Counted from the stretch's first letter, positions 25,229-35,712 are shown. The stretch: 64,000 nucleotides of DNA from Streptomyces sp. NBC_01237 (GCF_035917275.1 NZ_CP108508.1:5766001-5830000), one strand, 5' to 3'. Translations and numbers: made by a program. Notes: generated from the letters alone by a model not told the origin.

Positions 25229-27469
25229 ATGGGTCGAGCGGATGCGCGACGAGCCCGGGCGCGAGGATCGCGTCGGGCTGCGAAGAGCGGCGGCATACGC
25301 AGACTCTTCACCTGGAAGAAGCTGCTCGGCACCTTCTTCGGGCTGTGCCTGCTGGTCATGGGCGCCTTCGTGGCGCTCTATGTGTACGTGGACGTGCCCG
25401 AGGCCAACGCCATGGCGGAGCGGCAGAGCAACGTCTACAAGTACAGCGACGGCTCGCTCCTCGCCCGGGACGGCAAGGGCGTCAACCGCCAGATCGTGGA
25501 CCTCGCCGTCGTGCCCAAGGAGGTGCAGCACACCTTCGTCGCCGCCGAGAACAAGTCCTTCTACGACGACCAGGGCGTCGACCTGAAGGGCACCACCCGC
25601 GGTCTGCTCAACACCCTCAGCGGCAAGGGCAAGCAGGGTGGCTCGACCATCACCCAGCAGTACGTGAAGAACTACTACCTGACGCAGGACGCGACCGTGA
25701 GCCGCAAGCTCAAGGAGCTCGTGATCTCCCTCAAGGTCGACCAGAAGAAGAGCAAGAGCTTCATCCTCGCCGGGTACATCAACACCGCGTACTACGGCCG
25801 GGGAGCCAGCGGCGTCCAGGCCGCCGCGCAGGCGTACTACGGCGTCGACGCCAAGGACCTCGACGTCTCCCAGGGCGCCTATCTCGCCTCGCTGCTCCAG
25901 GCGCCCAGTCAGTACGACTGGGCCGTCGCCAGCGAGACCGGGAAGCGGCTGGTCTCCGAACGCTGGGCGTACACCCTCGACAACATGGTCGAGATGGGCT
26001 GGCTCGACCCCGCCGAGCGCGCCAAGCAGAAGTTCCCCGTTCCGCAGAAGCCCAAGCCCGCCCCCGGCATGGAGGGCCAGACCGGCTATCTGGTGGAGGC
26101 GGCGAACCAGGAGCTGAGGAAGCAGGGCCTCACCGACGAGGCCCGTGAGGCCGGTGGCTGGACCTTCACGCTGAACATCGACAAGAAGCGCCAGAAGCAG
26201 CTGGAGAAGTCGGTCGAGGACCAGCTGGAGTCCAAGCTCGACCGCGAGGGGAACAAGGTCGACGCCACCGTCCAGGCGGGCGCCACCTCCGTGAACCCGA
26301 AGAACGGTGCCGTGGTCGCGCTGTACGGCGGCGTCGGGGCCACCCAGCACTGGATATCCAACGCCACCCGCCAGGACTACCAGCCCGCCTCCACCTTCAA
26401 GCCGCTGGTGCTCGCCTCCGCCCTGGAGAACGAGGCGAAGACCCAGGACGGCGATCTGATCGGGCTGAACACGGTCTACGACGGCACCAGCAGGCGCCCC
26501 GTCGTCGGCAGCGACACCCCGTTCAAGCCGCAGAACGAGGACGACCGGTCCTACGGCCCCATCAGTGTCCAGAAGGCGCTGAACAGCTCGGTCAACTCGG
26601 TCTTCGCGCAGATGGTCGTCGACGTCACCCCCGCCGCGGTGAAGCGGACCGCGCTCGGCCTCGGCGTACCGGACAAGAACTTCCCCGAGCGCCCCGCGAT
26701 CACGCTGGGCACGATGAACGCCTCGACCTGGGACATGGCCGGCGCGTACGCCACCCTGGACAACCACGGCAAGCAGGTCACCCCGCACATCGTGAAGTCC
26801 GCCGAGCACCGCAGCCTCACGGCGAAGACGGTCGACGGCATCGGCAAGCAGGTGATTAGCCGCAAGTCGGCCGACACCGTGACCTCCGGGCTGACCGGGG
26901 TCGTCGACGCCGGTTCCGGCCGGGCGGCCAACACCTCCGCGTACGACGCGGCGGGCAAGACGGGCACCTCGGAGAACAACAAGTCGGCCTGGTTCGCCGG
27001 CTACACCCCGGAGCTCACCACGGTCGTGGCGCTCTTCGGCGAGTCGGCCAAGGACGGCGGCGGTCAGGTCAGCCTGACGGGTACCGCCAACTCCGGCCGG
27101 GCCAACGGCGGCGGCTTCCCGGCGGAGATCTGGGCGGACTACACGCTCGGCGCGCTGGGCGGCGGCTCGAACGCGCAGTTCGATCTGCAGGACGTCGAGC
27201 GCGGTGAGGTCACGCCGAGCGACAGCCCCTCCTCGACGCCCTCGGAGTCCACGAAGCCCAGCGAGACCCCGCCCACCCCGTCGGGGACGCCGTCCGGGAC
27301 GCCCAGCGGCCCGCCCACGGGCCAGAGCTCACCTCCCGTCACGCCGTCCGAGAGCACGTCGGTCACTCCCAGCGAGTCGCCCGACCTGCCGCCGGACCCG
27401 GGGGACGGAGAGGGCCAGCCGGGCGAGCGGCCGGGCAACAGCAACAGCAACGATCTGTTCGGCCGGTGA
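25229..27469 (+). CDS. Class A penicillin-binding protein (transglycosylase/transpeptidase)
   Basis: A 746-residue bifunctional peptidoglycan synthase. After a basic N-terminus and one membrane anchor (about residues 33-56) comes the GT51 domain with FVAAENKSFYDDQGVD and KQGGSTITQQYVKNYYL. The transpeptidase domain has the active-site STFK (Ser388), SVN near residue 454 and KTGTS near residue 578. The C-terminus is a Ser/Thr/Pro-rich disordered tail of about 95 residues ending DLFGR. ATG 25229 has an aggagcg site. The GT motif-1 second acidic residue is shifted relative to the usual EDxxF, as in several actinobacterial PBPs. Confidence 0.93.
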   Translation: MGRADARRARARGSRRAAKSGGIRRLFTWKKLLGTFFGLCLLVMGAFVALYVYVDVPEANAMAERQSNVYKYSDGSLLARDGKGVNRQIVDLAVVPKEVQHTFVAAENKSFYDDQGVDLKGTTRGLLNTLSGKGKQGGSTITQQYVKNYYLTQDATVSRKLKELVISLKVDQKKSKSFILAGYINTAYYGRGASGVQAAAQAYYGVDAKDLDVSQGAYLASLLQAPSQYDWAVASETGKRLVSERWAYTLDNMVEMGWLDPAERAKQKFPVPQKPKPAPGMEGQTGYLVEAANQELRKQGLTDEAREAGGWTFTLNIDKKRQKQLEKSVEDQLESKLDREGNKVDATVQAGATSVNPKNGAVVALYGGVGATQHWISNATRQDYQPASTFKPLVLASALENEAKTQDGDLIGLNTVYDGTSRRPVVGSDTPFKPQNEDDRSYGPISVQKALNSSVNSVFAQMVVDVTPAAVKRTALGLGVPDKNFPERPAITLGTMNASTWDMAGAYATLDNHGKQVTPHIVKSAEHRSLTAKTVDGIGKQVISRKSADTVTSGLTGVVDAGSGRAANTSAYDAAGKTGTSENNKSAWFAGYTPELTTVVALFGESAKDGGGQVSLTGTANSGRANGGGFPAEIWADYTLGALGGGSNAQFDLQDVERGEVTPSDSPSSTPSESTKPSETPPTPSGTPSGTPSGPPTGQSSPPVTPSESTSVTPSESPDLPPDPGDGEGQPGERPGNSNSNDLFGR

Positions 27470-27508
27470 GAGCGGGCCGGTCAGGGCATGACCGGCCCGG
27501 TACATGAT

Positions 27509-27571
27509 GCGGCCGGGCGTGTGACGCGGCCCGGAGCGTGACGCCATCGCGGCCGGGCGTGTGACGCGGCC
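27509..27571. repeat. 23-bp direct repeat
   Basis: The 23-bp sequence beginning GCGGCCGGGCGTGTGACGCG occurs at 27509-27531 and, identically, at 27549-27571, between the PBP and catalase genes. The function is unknown; it may be slippage-type local duplication. Confidence 0.7.
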
Positions 27572-27579
27572 GAGGACAT

Positions 27580-27617
27580 GACGAGGGGGCGGTGCCGACC
27601 GGCACCGCCCCCTCGTC
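27580..27617. terminator. Bidirectional terminator
   Basis: A 17-bp perfect stem (27580-27596 with 27601-27617) and a 4-nt loop lie between the convergent PBP and catalase genes, 8 bp from the catalase stop codon. This is one of the strongest hairpins in the window. Confidence 0.85.
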
Positions 27618-27625
27618 CGCGGGCC

Positions 27626-29089
27626 TCAGCCCCCGTTGACCTTCTTCGCGACCCGGTCTCCCAGGTCCTTGTCCACATTGCGCCAGTACTGGAGCGAACG
27701 GTCCAGGACCGGGCGGCTGACGCCGTCCAGCAGATGGCCGGAGATGTTGGAGACCAGCCGCTCGCGCGCCGCGTCGTCCATGACCTGGCGCACCAGCGTG
27801 CCCGCCTGGCCCCAGTCGTCGTCCTCGCTGTGCAGCTTGTACGCCTCGTGGACCATCTCGCCCGCCGTGGCCCAGCCCGCCGGATCGCCGTAGCGCTCGG
27901 TGTCCGCGGCCGGACCGCCGTACGAGTTCGGTGCGTAGACCGCACCCGTGCGGGACGGCTCGTACCGCATCGGACCGTCCTTCGCGTACGAGTTCCGCCC
28001 GAAGCGCGGCCGGTTGGGCGGCAGCTGGGCGTAGTTCGGGCCGATCCGGTACCGGTGGGTGTCCGGGTACGAGAAGAGCCGGCCGAGCAGCATCTTGTCG
28101 GGCGACGGACCGATGCCGGGCACCAGGTTCGACGGCTCGAAGGACGCCTGCTCGATATGGACGAAGAAGTCCTCCGGATTCTCGTTCAGCGTCATCCGGC
28201 CGACCTCGATCAGCGGATAGTCGCCCTGCGGCCACACCTTGGTGAGATCGAAGGGGTTGAAGCGGTAGTCCGGTGCCGCGTCGAACGGCATGATCTGGAC
28301 CTTCAGCGTCCAGCTGGGATGGTCACCGCGCTCGATCGACTCGAACAGGTCCCGGCGGTGGACATCGCCGTCGACGCCCGCCATCTGGTCGGCCTCGTCC
28401 TGCGTGTAGAACTCGATGCCCTGGTCGGTCTTGAAGTGGTACTTCACCCAGAACCGCTCGCCGCCCGCGTTCACCCACATATAGGTGTGCGAGCTGTAGC
28501 CGTTCATGTTGCGGTACGTCTTCGGGATGCCCCGGTCGCCCATCAGCCAGGTGACCTGGTGCGCGCTCTCGGGCGACAGCGACCAGAAGTCCCACTGCAT
28601 GTCGTGGTCGCGCACCGCGCTGTCGGGGCGGCGCTTCTGCGAGCGGATGAAGTCCTGGAACTTCATCGGGTCCCGTACGAAGAAGACCGGCGTGTTGTTG
28701 CCGACCATGTCGTAGTTGCCGTGCTCGGTGTAGAACTTCAGTGCGAACCCGCGGGGGTCGCGCCAGGTGTCGGGGGAGCCCTGCTCACCGGCCACCGTGG
28801 AGAAGCGGGCCAGCATGTCGGTCTGCTTGCCCGGCTGGAACAGGTCGGCCTTGGTGAACTGGCTGACGTCGTTCGTCACCTTGAACGTGCCGTACGCGCC
28901 GGAGCCCTTGGCGTGCACCACCCGTTCGGGGACCCGTTCACGGTTGAACTGGGCCATCTTCTCGATGAGGTAGTGGTCCTGGAGCAGGATCGGGCCGTCG
29001 GATCCGACGGTGAGCGAGTGTTCGTCGCTCTCCACCGGGATCCCGGCGTTGTTCGTGGTGTACGGAAGCTGCGGGGTTTCCTCGGTCAC
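27626..29089 (-). CDS. katA: Monofunctional haem catalase
   Basis: A 487-residue small-subunit (clade 3-like) catalase that dismutates H2O2. The active-site His lies in [13 protein letters not shown]. The distal region has [21 protein letters not shown], and the haem-ligand Tyr is in [23 protein letters not shown]-binding region residues are present and the length is normal. Start GTG 29089 follows ggagga at 6 nt. It is not adjacent to a furA/perR-like gene here, so control by OxyR or another regulator cannot be read from context. Confidence 0.95.
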   Translation of the reverse strand: MTEETPQLPYTTNNAGIPVESDEHSLTVGSDGPILLQDHYLIEKMAQFNRERVPERVVHAKGSGAYGTFKVTNDVSQFTKADLFQPGKQTDMLARFSTVAGEQGSPDTWRDPRGFALKFYTEHGNYDMVGNNTPVFFVRDPMKFQDFIRSQKRRPDSAVRDHDMQWDFWSLSPESAHQVTWLMGDRGIPKTYRNMNGYSSHTYMWVNAGGERFWVKYHFKTDQGIEFYTQDEADQMAGVDGDVHRRDLFESIERGDHPSWTLKVQIMPFDAAPDYRFNPFDLTKVWPQGDYPLIEVGRMTLNENPEDFFVHIEQASFEPSNLVPGIGPSPDKMLLGRLFSYPDTHRYRIGPNYAQLPPNRPRFGRNSYAKDGPMRYEPSRTGAVYAPNSYGGPAADTERYGDPAGWATAGEMVHEAYKLHSEDDDWGQAGTLVRQVMDDAARERLVSNISGHLLDGVSRPVLDRSLQYWRNVDKDLGDRVAKKVNGG

Positions 29090-29223
29090 GAGCGTCCTCC
29101 CGTCGGTGGGGGGTATTGGTCAGGCCGCTTCGTTCACGAATGCAGTCAACTCCGGCGTTTCGGGGTCGGCAACATTTCGGTCCGGTGCGGTGAACCGGCC
29201 ACCGCACCGGACCCACAGGCTCC

Positions 29224-31152
29224 CTACTGCCCCCGTGTCGCCATCTCGAACCAGACCACCTTGCCCGTCGAGAGCCGGGTCGCTCCCCACCGCCTGGCCA
29301 GCCTGTTCACCAGGAACAGCCCGCGGCCCCCCTCGTCCGTCTCGCGGGCGCGGCGCTGTCTCGGCAGCTGCGGGGAGTCGTCGCCGACCTCGCAGCGCAG
29401 GATGTCGGTCCGCAGCAGCCGCAGCGTCACCGGCCGCTCCGCGTACCGCACCGCGTTGGTGACGACCTCGCTGACGAGGAGCTCCACCTCGTCGGAGAGG
29501 TCGTCCAGCCCCCATCGGCTGAGCGCCCGGCGGGCCAGCCTGCGGGCGCGCCCCGGAGCGGCGTCCTCCGGCTCCAGGAACCAGTACGCCACATCGCTGG
29601 GCGCGATCCCGTCGAAGCGGGCGGCCAGCAGCGCGATGTCGTCGTCCCGGTCCCCGGGGCCGAGCATGTCGAGCACGTCGTCGCAGAGCGCCTCCAGCGG
29701 CGGCGAGTGGTCCGGGCCGGTCAGCTGGGCGGTGGCCGCGAGGCGCTCCCGCAGCTGCTCGATGCCCGTCCAGACGTCCCGCAGCCGGGACTCCACCAGA
29801 CCGTCGGTGTACAGCAGCAGCGTGGCGCCGGCGGGCGCGTCCAGCTCGACGGCCTCGAAGTCGACGCCGCCGACCCCGATCGGTGCCCCCGGCGGGACCC
29901 GCAGCACCTCGGCGCGCCCGCCCAGGTGCAGCAGGACGGGCGGCGGGTGCCCGGCGTTGGCGATGGTGATCCGGTGCGCGACGGGGTCGTACACCGCGTA
30001 CAGGCAGGTCGCCATGCGGTCGCTGCCGAGCCGCTGCGCCTGTTCGTCCAGATGGTGCAGTACCTCCTGCGGCGGCAGGTCGAGACCGGCCAGGGTCTGC
30101 GCGGTGGTACGGAGCTGGCCCATGATCGCCGCGGAGGTCATGGAGTGCCCCATCACATCGCCGACGACCAGGGCGACCCGGCTGCCGGGCAGCGGGATCG
30201 CGTCGTACCAGTCGCCGCCGACCCGGGCCGTCTCGGCGGCCGGGAGGTAGCGGGAGGCGAGGCGGACACCGGTCGGCTGCGGCAGCGAGTCGGGCAGCAT
30301 GGTGCGCTGGAGCTCGTCGGCGATGTAGGCCTCGCGCCCGTACAGCACGGCCTTGTCGATGCCGAGCGCGGTGTGGGTCGCGAGCTGGGCCGCGACCAGC
30401 AGGTCGTTGGCCTCGAACGGCGGCCGTTCGGTCCCGCGCAGGAAGACGGCGGCACCGATCACCCGTCGCCGGCCGCGCAGCGGGGCGAGGATCGCGCGGT
30501 GCCCGGTGGGCACGTTGTGACCGGCCCCGAGCAGTTCGGGCAGGGCGGCGCGGGCGGCGGCGGAGTCCCCGAAGACGGGCCGTACGCCCCGCAGCACCTC
30601 GGCCAGCGCCCCGCCGGGGCGGACCTCGCACAGCTCGGCCGCGGGCATCAGACCGGCGTGCGGGTCGCTGACCGGCAGCCGCAGGCGCTCGGTGTCGGAG
30701 CCGCTCTCGGTCTCCTCCTCGGTCAGCCGCAGCCGGTCGCTGCGGCGCAGCCGCAGGACGAACGGGGTGACGGGCCGCTCGTCGCCGACCGGGAGCGGGT
30801 CGCGGAGGTAGACCAGGATCGCGTCGGAGAACGTCGGCACACTGGCCCGGCACAGGCCCAGGACGATCTCGTCCAGGTCTATGCCGCGGGCGATGCGCCG
30901 GGTGGCCGCGCCGACGAAGCGCAGCCGGTCGCCCTCGCGCCGGGCGGCCGCCTGGTGGTCGGGCGGGACGGGGCCGGGGCTCGTGTTCGCCGCGGTCCGT
31001 GGACCCGGGCCGGGAGCGGCGGCGGGGCCGGGGATCGCGGCGGTGGCAGACGCGGCCGCCGCCGCGGCGTCCTGCTGCCGCGGCCGGGTGCGTTCCTGCG
31101 ACCGGGCCGCGAGGGGCTGCCGGCCTTCGTGGGAGGTGGGGTGCTCCGTCAC
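29224..31152 (-). CDS. GAF - SpoIIE phosphatase - anti-sigma-like ATPase signalling protein
   Basis: A 642-residue protein from GTG 31152; longer starts up to 31239 are possible. An Ala/Pro-rich N-terminus (to about residue 75) precedes a GAF-like sensor (about 80-290), then the PP2C/SpoIIE domain with metal-binding motifs VGGDWYDAIPL, VVGDVMGHS and DDDIALLAARF. It ends in a HATPase_c anti-sigma kinase-like domain with LLVSEVVTNAVRYA and GGRGLFLVN. Such proteins both phosphorylate and dephosphorylate anti-anti-sigma factors, controlling stress or developmental sigma factors. Streptomyces carry dozens. No sigma or anti-sigma gene is adjacent. Confidence 0.9.
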   Translation of the reverse strand: MTEHPTSHEGRQPLAARSQERTRPRQQDAAAAAASATAAIPGPAAAPGPGPRTAANTSPGPVPPDHQAAARREGDRLRFVGAATRRIARGIDLDEIVLGLCRASVPTFSDAILVYLRDPLPVGDERPVTPFVLRLRRSDRLRLTEEETESGSDTERLRLPVSDPHAGLMPAAELCEVRPGGALAEVLRGVRPVFGDSAAARAALPELLGAGHNVPTGHRAILAPLRGRRRVIGAAVFLRGTERPPFEANDLLVAAQLATHTALGIDKAVLYGREAYIADELQRTMLPDSLPQPTGVRLASRYLPAAETARVGGDWYDAIPLPGSRVALVVGDVMGHSMTSAAIMGQLRTTAQTLAGLDLPPQEVLHHLDEQAQRLGSDRMATCLYAVYDPVAHRITIANAGHPPPVLLHLGGRAEVLRVPPGAPIGVGGVDFEAVELDAPAGATLLLYTDGLVESRLRDVWTGIEQLRERLAATAQLTGPDHSPPLEALCDDVLDMLGPGDRDDDIALLAARFDGIAPSDVAYWFLEPEDAAPGRARRLARRALSRWGLDDLSDEVELLVSEVVTNAVRYAERPVTLRLLRTDILRCEVGDDSPQLPRQRRARETDEGGRGLFLVNRLARRWGATRLSTGKVVWFEMATRGQ

Positions 31153-31522
31153 GCGTGGGATTCCGTCCGTCCGGGCCGGTTGTATGAGGCAGTCACCTCG
31201 TGGGGCGCTACTGTGCCCCGGCAAGAGCGGTAAGAACAACGGCTGTCACCGGATGCCCGCATTCGCTGGGCCGAAACCGAGTGTCTGCGCGGTGGCCGGT
31301 TGACAACGTTTCCGGGGACGGGGCAGCGGACAGTGAGCACGGCTCCACCCCCTCGTAGTGGTTCATGCGGCCGTGGGTACCGTCCGGGTCCGTGCCCCGT
31401 GCGGTTCGAGCGGCCGGCGCGATGACTTGTGGTCAGGTCCTGTGCCATGCCCGCCGGTTGTGGTGGCGAGCCCCTGAGGGGGACGATCCTACGGTCGGGC
31501 TCCCCAGGCTGCTCCAAGGGTC
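31153..31522. other. Intergenic region without a supported gene
   Basis: This lies between the SpoIIE-type gene start and the end of the DUF402 gene, both on the minus strand, so it must hold the promoter of the former. Short open frames here have no ribosome sites or family resemblance. No strong hairpin is seen. Confidence 0.4.
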
Positions 31523-32209
31523 TCACGACGGCATATGGGCGGGGGTGCGGTCCCAGTCATCCGGCAGCGTCGGCACCTGCCACCGGGGATCGGGACGCCA
31601 GTGCTCCCAGCCGTCGCGGAACGGTGCGCCCCACTCCTGGATCACCTCCACGGCCGCGCGGCCCGCCTCCCGGACCCGCCCGGCGGTCCTCACGTCCATC
31701 AGGCCGACCCGCTGCGCCTGGGCGAACTCGTCCTCGTCGAGCCACTTCCAGCTCCGGTCGGGGTGCACGGAGATGTCGAGAAAGTGATCCTCGGAGTCGA
31801 CCCCGCCGGACCAGCGCGTACGCGGCTCCTCCAGGTTCACGTACCAGTTGCGGAAGAGCCAGCCCCGGTCCCAGAACAGCCAGACCGACCACGGTTCGCC
31901 GGGCCTGGCGAGCTTCAGCACCCCCGAGCCGAACCAGGTCGAGCGGGCCGTGGTGCGCGGGGCGGTGTAGCGGGTGGCCAGGGGCTCGGCGTGCACCGGG
32001 GTGCCGTCGGCGAGAACCGGCCGTACGCATTCGGTCCCGGGAGCCATCCACACGGCGAGCAGTTCGGCGGAGTCCTCGACGACCGTGACCGGGCGACAGA
32101 TGTGCACGGGGCGGGCGGTGGACGCCCCGTGGGCCCGGCCGTTGTCGCGGTAGCGCCAGAGGATCTGGTCCCCCGGCACCCAGCGTGCGCGCTCTCCCGT
32201 GTCTGTCAT
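31523..32209 (-). CDS. DUF402 (FomD-like) protein
   Basis: A 228-residue protein from ATG 32209. The DUF402 barrel is clear: QILWRYRDNGR at the start, then GPV-type RPVTVVEDSAELLAVWMAPGT, a WSVWLFWDRGWLFRNWYVNLEEP core and the acidic EDHFLDISVHPD ... WKWLDEDEF motif that binds divalent metal. FomD of the fosfomycin pathway and other members hydrolyse nucleotide diphosphate bonds. A TAAGAT -10-like element ends 6 nt before the ATG, suggesting a leaderless mRNA. Its natural substrate is unknown. It lies downstream of fumC but is separated by a hairpin. Confidence 0.88.
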   Translation of the reverse strand: MTDTGERARWVPGDQILWRYRDNGRAHGASTARPVHICRPVTVVEDSAELLAVWMAPGTECVRPVLADGTPVHAEPLATRYTAPRTTARSTWFGSGVLKLARPGEPWSVWLFWDRGWLFRNWYVNLEEPRTRWSGGVDSEDHFLDISVHPDRSWKWLDEDEFAQAQRVGLMDVRTAGRVREAGRAAVEVIQEWGAPFRDGWEHWRPDPRWQVPTLPDDWDRTPAHMPS

Positions 32210-32442
32210 GGAGGGATCTTACGGACGCCGGGGCCGGGACGCTGCGATACGCGTCACTGGGCGGTCGTACCTGACACGTATCGGACACGCCGCACGCGAG
32301 GCGTCGCGGAGGGGGCGTGCGCGGCGCAGCAGAGGCACGTCGTGCGCCCGACGCCCTGCATGGGGCGCACGCGGCACATGGGGGGCAGGAGGCAGCTCGG
32401 GGGTGCGTGCCGCGTCGCGCGTCGTACGTCAGGCGTCGCGTG

Positions 32443-32484
32443 CCGTACGTCAGGGGCGGGTCGTGCGCCGTACCTGACGTACGG
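32443..32484 (-). terminator. Probable fumC terminator within a repeat-rich spacer
   Basis: A 12-bp stem (32443-32454 with 32473-32484) and an 18-nt loop lie 16 bp after the fumC stop on the minus strand. An extra direct copy of GTACGTCAGG sits at 32424-32433. The rest of 32210-32442 is low-complexity GC-rich DNA without a gene. Confidence 0.65.
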
Positions 32485-32499
32485 GGTGTGCGGCGTACC

Positions 32500-33903
32500 T
32501 CACGGACGGGTCATGCGCAGCACATCCAGTGCTTCGTCCAGCTGCTCCAGGGTGAGGTCGCCGCGCTCGACATAGCCCGAGGCCAGCACCGTCTCGCGGA
32601 TCGTGGTGCCGTCCTTGAGGGACTTCTTCGCGACCTTCGCCGCCTCCTCGTAGCCGATGTACTTGTTCAGCGGGGTCACCACGGACGGCGAGGACTCCGC
32701 GTACGCGCGGGCCCGCTCCACATGGGCGGTGATGCCGTCCACCGTGCGGTCGGCGAGCAGCCGGGATGCGGCCGCGAGCAGCCGTACCGATTCCAGCAGG
32801 TTCTTCGCGATCACCGGCAGCATCACGTTCAGCTCGAAGTTGCCCGCGGCGCCCGCGACGGCGACCGTCGTGTCGTTCCCCGTCACCTGGGCCGCCACCA
32901 TCAGCACGGCCTCCGGGATGACCGGATTCACCTTGCCCGGCATGATCGACGAGCCCGGCTGGAGGTCGGGCAGGCTGATTTCGGCCAGTCCGGTGCGGGG
33001 GCCCGAGGCCATCCAGCGCAGATCGTTGGAGATCTTGGTCAGTGAGACGGCGATCGTCCGGAGCTGGCCGGAGGTCTCGACGAGCCCGTCCCGGGCACCC
33101 TGTGCCTCGAAGTGGTCGCGGGCCTCGGTCAGCGGCAGCCCGGTGGTTCCGGCGACCTCGGCGATCACGGCGGCGGAGAAGCCGGGCGGGGTGTTGATCC
33201 CGGTGCCCACCGCCGTACCGCCCAGCGGAAGCTCGGCGAGCCGGGGGAGCGAGGCGCGCAACCGCTCGACGCCGTACCGGATCTGGGCCGCGTAGCCGCC
33301 GAACTCCTGGCCCAGGGTCACGGGGGTGGCGTCCATCAGATGGGTACGGCCCGACTTCACGACCTCCGAGAATTCGGCCGATTTCCGCTCCAGGGCAGCC
33401 GCCAGATGGTCCAGCGCCGGGATCAGGTCCCCGGTGACGGCGGCGGTCGCGGCGATGTGGATGGAGGACGGGAACACGTCGTTGGACGACTGCGAGGCGT
33501 TGACGTGGTCGTTGGGGTGGACCTCGCGGCCCAGGCGCTCGGTGGCGAGGGTGGCGAGGACCTCGTTGGTGTTCATGTTGGACGAGGTGCCGGACCCGGT
33601 CTGGAACACATCGACGGGGAACTGCTCGTCCCACCGGCCCTCGGCGACCTCCGCCGCCGCGTCCCCGATCGCGGCGGCGATGTCCGGATCGAGCACCCCC
33701 AGTTCCGCGTTGACCTTCGCGGCGGCGGCCTTGATCCGGGCCAGAGCCTCGATGTGGGCGCGCTCCAGACGCTGACCGGAGAGGGGGAAGTTCTCCACGG
33801 CCCGCTGGGTCTGGGCCCGCCACTTGGCGTGCGCGGGGACCCTCACCTCACCCATCGAATCGTGCTCGATGCGGTACTCCGTGGCGCCCGACGAATCGTC
33901 CAT
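32500..33903 (-). CDS. fumC: Fumarate hydratase class II
   Basis: A 467-residue oxygen-stable fumarase of the aspartase/fumarase superfamily, converting fumarate to malate in the TCA cycle. Signatures seen: [47 protein letters not shown] and the family signature [12 protein letters not shown] with its catalytic Ser. ATG 33903 has an excellent aggaggt site 9-10 nt upstream. A second, unrelated class I fumarase is encoded at 49860, with a biosynthetic island lying between the two. Confidence 0.96.
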   Translation of the reverse strand: MDDSSGATEYRIEHDSMGEVRVPAHAKWRAQTQRAVENFPLSGQRLERAHIEALARIKAAAAKVNAELGVLDPDIAAAIGDAAAEVAEGRWDEQFPVDVFQTGSGTSSNMNTNEVLATLATERLGREVHPNDHVNASQSSNDVFPSSIHIAATAAVTGDLIPALDHLAAALERKSAEFSEVVKSGRTHLMDATPVTLGQEFGGYAAQIRYGVERLRASLPRLAELPLGGTAVGTGINTPPGFSAAVIAEVAGTTGLPLTEARDHFEAQGARDGLVETSGQLRTIAVSLTKISNDLRWMASGPRTGLAEISLPDLQPGSSIMPGKVNPVIPEAVLMVAAQVTGNDTTVAVAGAAGNFELNVMLPVIAKNLLESVRLLAAASRLLADRTVDGITAHVERARAYAESSPSVVTPLNKYIGYEEAAKVAKKSLKDGTTIRETVLASGYVERGDLTLEQLDEALDVLRMTRP

Positions 33904-34009
33904 GGTGTTTAAACCTCCTGAAAAAGTTGAGCACTTGTCTTGTTCTACGTATTCCCTTGGCGCCTACCGACCAGTAAATACCGGGGGTAACAACTCACCA
34001 GGAGGCGCA

Positions 34010-35545
34010 ATGAGGCGCACCAGGCTCAGACTTCGCGGGCTTCGCTGTACGGTCGCGGCCGTCGCGGCCCTCGCGGCGGCCGTCGGCGGCATGGCTGCCG
34101 CCGGACCGGCAGGCGCGACCGAGTCCCGTACCACCACTACCGCATCCACCCCGCTCCCGCCCGAACTGGAAGCCGTCCGGGCAGCCGAGGCCACCCAGTT
34201 GTACGGCAGCCCCGCCGAGCGGCCGCTCGCCGACCGCAAGACCGGGCTGATCTCGCTGGGCGACAGCGAGATCTCCGGGGAGGGCGTCGGCACGTACGAG
34301 CCCGGCACCAACGGCCCGGACAACTGGTGCCACCGCTCGCCCGATGCCGCCATCCACCGTACGGGCATCGCGGCGGACGTCACGTACAACGTCTCGTGCT
34401 CCGGTGCCTACACCGGCAACATCAAGATCGGCGGATCCAAGCAGTACGCCGACGAGCTGGTCCAGAGCGACAGCCTCGCCGTGAAGGCCCGCAACACCCG
34501 TATCAAGATGATCGTGCTGGTGGCCGGGGCCAACGACGACCTTCAGTTCGGTCCGGTCATGACCGACTGCGTCGTGCGCTACATCAGCCTCCAGGGCCCC
34601 TGCGAGCCCAAGTACGCCGGCGGCTGGCAGGCCCGGGTCGACGCGCTCGTCCCCAAGGTCGAGCAGACGGTCCGTGACCTGCGCACCGTCATGACGGGCG
34701 CGGGCTACACCAACAGCGACTACAAGCTGGTCGTCATGGGCTACCCGAGTCCGATCGGCCCGGACTTCCGCGACAACCCGGACTTCCCCGGGAAGCTCGC
34801 CTGCGGCGGACTCGGCTACGACTCCGACACCGTCTGGGGCCGCAACACCGCCGTCCCCGCCTTCGAGGTCGGCATGCGCAAGGCCGCCGCCTCGACGGGA
34901 GCCGTCTTCCTCGACAACTCCCGGCTCTTCCACGGCCATGAGGTCTGCACCCAGCAGACCTGGGCGCGCGGGCTCTACATCGACCTCTCCAAGCCGGGCC
35001 TGCCGGACGCCAACTCGGTGCGGCAGTCGTTCCACCCCAACGCGGCGGGCCACGGCGCCTTCGCCTCCTGCCTCACCCAGATCTACAACTCCTCGCTGCG
35101 CGAGGCGGGCTGCGCCGACCCGGGCAGCACGGGCAGCCCGGTGCTCCAGGCCGCCGCCTGGGACGACGTCTTCAAGCCCCTGAAGAACGAGGCCACCGGC
35201 AGCTGCGTGGACGTCCCCGCGTCGGAGACCCGCAACGGCACCGCGATCGGCGGCTGGGACTGCCACGACGGCCGGAACCAGGGCTGGTGGTACGACTCCA
35301 CCGCGAAGACCGTCCGCACGGAACTCAGCCACGACCGGTGCCTGGACGTGCCGGGCGCGAAGTACGACGCCGGTGCCACGCTCGTCCTGTGGGACTGCTC
35401 GGGCGCGGCGAACCAGAAGTTCGTGCAGCAGGCGGGCACCGTCCGCCCCGCCGCCGCGACCGGGCTCTGCCTGACGCTGGCGGGGGCCAAGGACCCGCTG
35501 AAGCTCCAGGCGTGCGACGGCGGCGCGAAGCAGCGGTTCGTGTAG
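34010..35545 (+). CDS. Secreted SGNH hydrolase with C-terminal ricin-B lectin domain
   Basis: A 511-residue protein from ATG 34010, with ggagg at ideal spacing. A signal peptide (about residues 1-38) is followed by the SGNH/GDSL esterase domain (about 75-370): block I LISLGDSEISGEG, block III VAGANDDLQFG and block V SFHPNAAGHGAF supply Ser, Asn, Asp and His. Cysteines are paired through the domain. Residues about 385-511 form a ricin-type beta-trefoil with C..D and QxW-like repeats (RNQGWWYD, NQKFVQQ, KQRFV). It is likely an extracellular esterase targeting a polysaccharide. It may be the last core gene before the biosynthetic island. Confidence 0.9.
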   Translation: MRRTRLRLRGLRCTVAAVAALAAAVGGMAAAGPAGATESRTTTTASTPLPPELEAVRAAEATQLYGSPAERPLADRKTGLISLGDSEISGEGVGTYEPGTNGPDNWCHRSPDAAIHRTGIAADVTYNVSCSGAYTGNIKIGGSKQYADELVQSDSLAVKARNTRIKMIVLVAGANDDLQFGPVMTDCVVRYISLQGPCEPKYAGGWQARVDALVPKVEQTVRDLRTVMTGAGYTNSDYKLVVMGYPSPIGPDFRDNPDFPGKLACGGLGYDSDTVWGRNTAVPAFEVGMRKAAASTGAVFLDNSRLFHGHEVCTQQTWARGLYIDLSKPGLPDANSVRQSFHPNAAGHGAFASCLTQIYNSSLREAGCADPGSTGSPVLQAAAWDDVFKPLKNEATGSCVDVPASETRNGTAIGGWDCHDGRNQGWWYDSTAKTVRTELSHDRCLDVPGAKYDAGATLVLWDCSGAANQKFVQQAGTVRPAAATGLCLTLAGAKDPLKLQACDGGAKQRFV

Positions 35546-35579
35546 GGGAGACCCGCACGGCCGAAGCACGGGGGAACGG

Positions 35580-35617
35580 GGGAGGGGGTGGCCGCGGCGA
35601 CGCGGCCACCCCCTCCC
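35580..35617 (+). terminator. Terminator after the SGNH hydrolase gene
   Basis: A 17-bp perfect stem (35580-35596 with 35601-35617) and a 4-nt loop, 34 bp after the stop codon. Confidence 0.85.
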
Positions 35618-35630
35618 TCTTCGCCCTCGC

Positions 35631-35705
35631 CGGAACACCGCTCCCGGTCGGCGTCCCCGGAACACCGCTCCCGGTCGGCGTCCCCGGAACACCGCCCGGT
35701 CAGCC
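35631..35705. repeat. 27-bp tandem repeat
   Basis: Two identical 27-bp units (35631-35657, 35658-35684) beginning CGGAACACCGCTCCCGGTCG and a partial, diverged third unit occupy the gap between the hydrolase terminator and the thioesterase gene. Shorter CCCGGTCAG units continue into the 3' end of the thioesterase region. This is probably replication slippage at the edge of the island. Confidence 0.75.
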
Positions 35706-35712
35706 TTCCCGG

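Noticed and set aside
31153..31239. Longer start for the SpoIIE-type phosphatase
   Set aside because: The extra residues do not resemble the family and the first start there is a TTG without a ribosome site; GTG 31152 is preferred, with some doubt.
35631..35705. CRISPR or operator array at the 27-bp repeats
   Set aside because: The units are head-to-tail without spacers, lack dyad symmetry and lie between two 3' gene ends, so slippage is the simpler reading.
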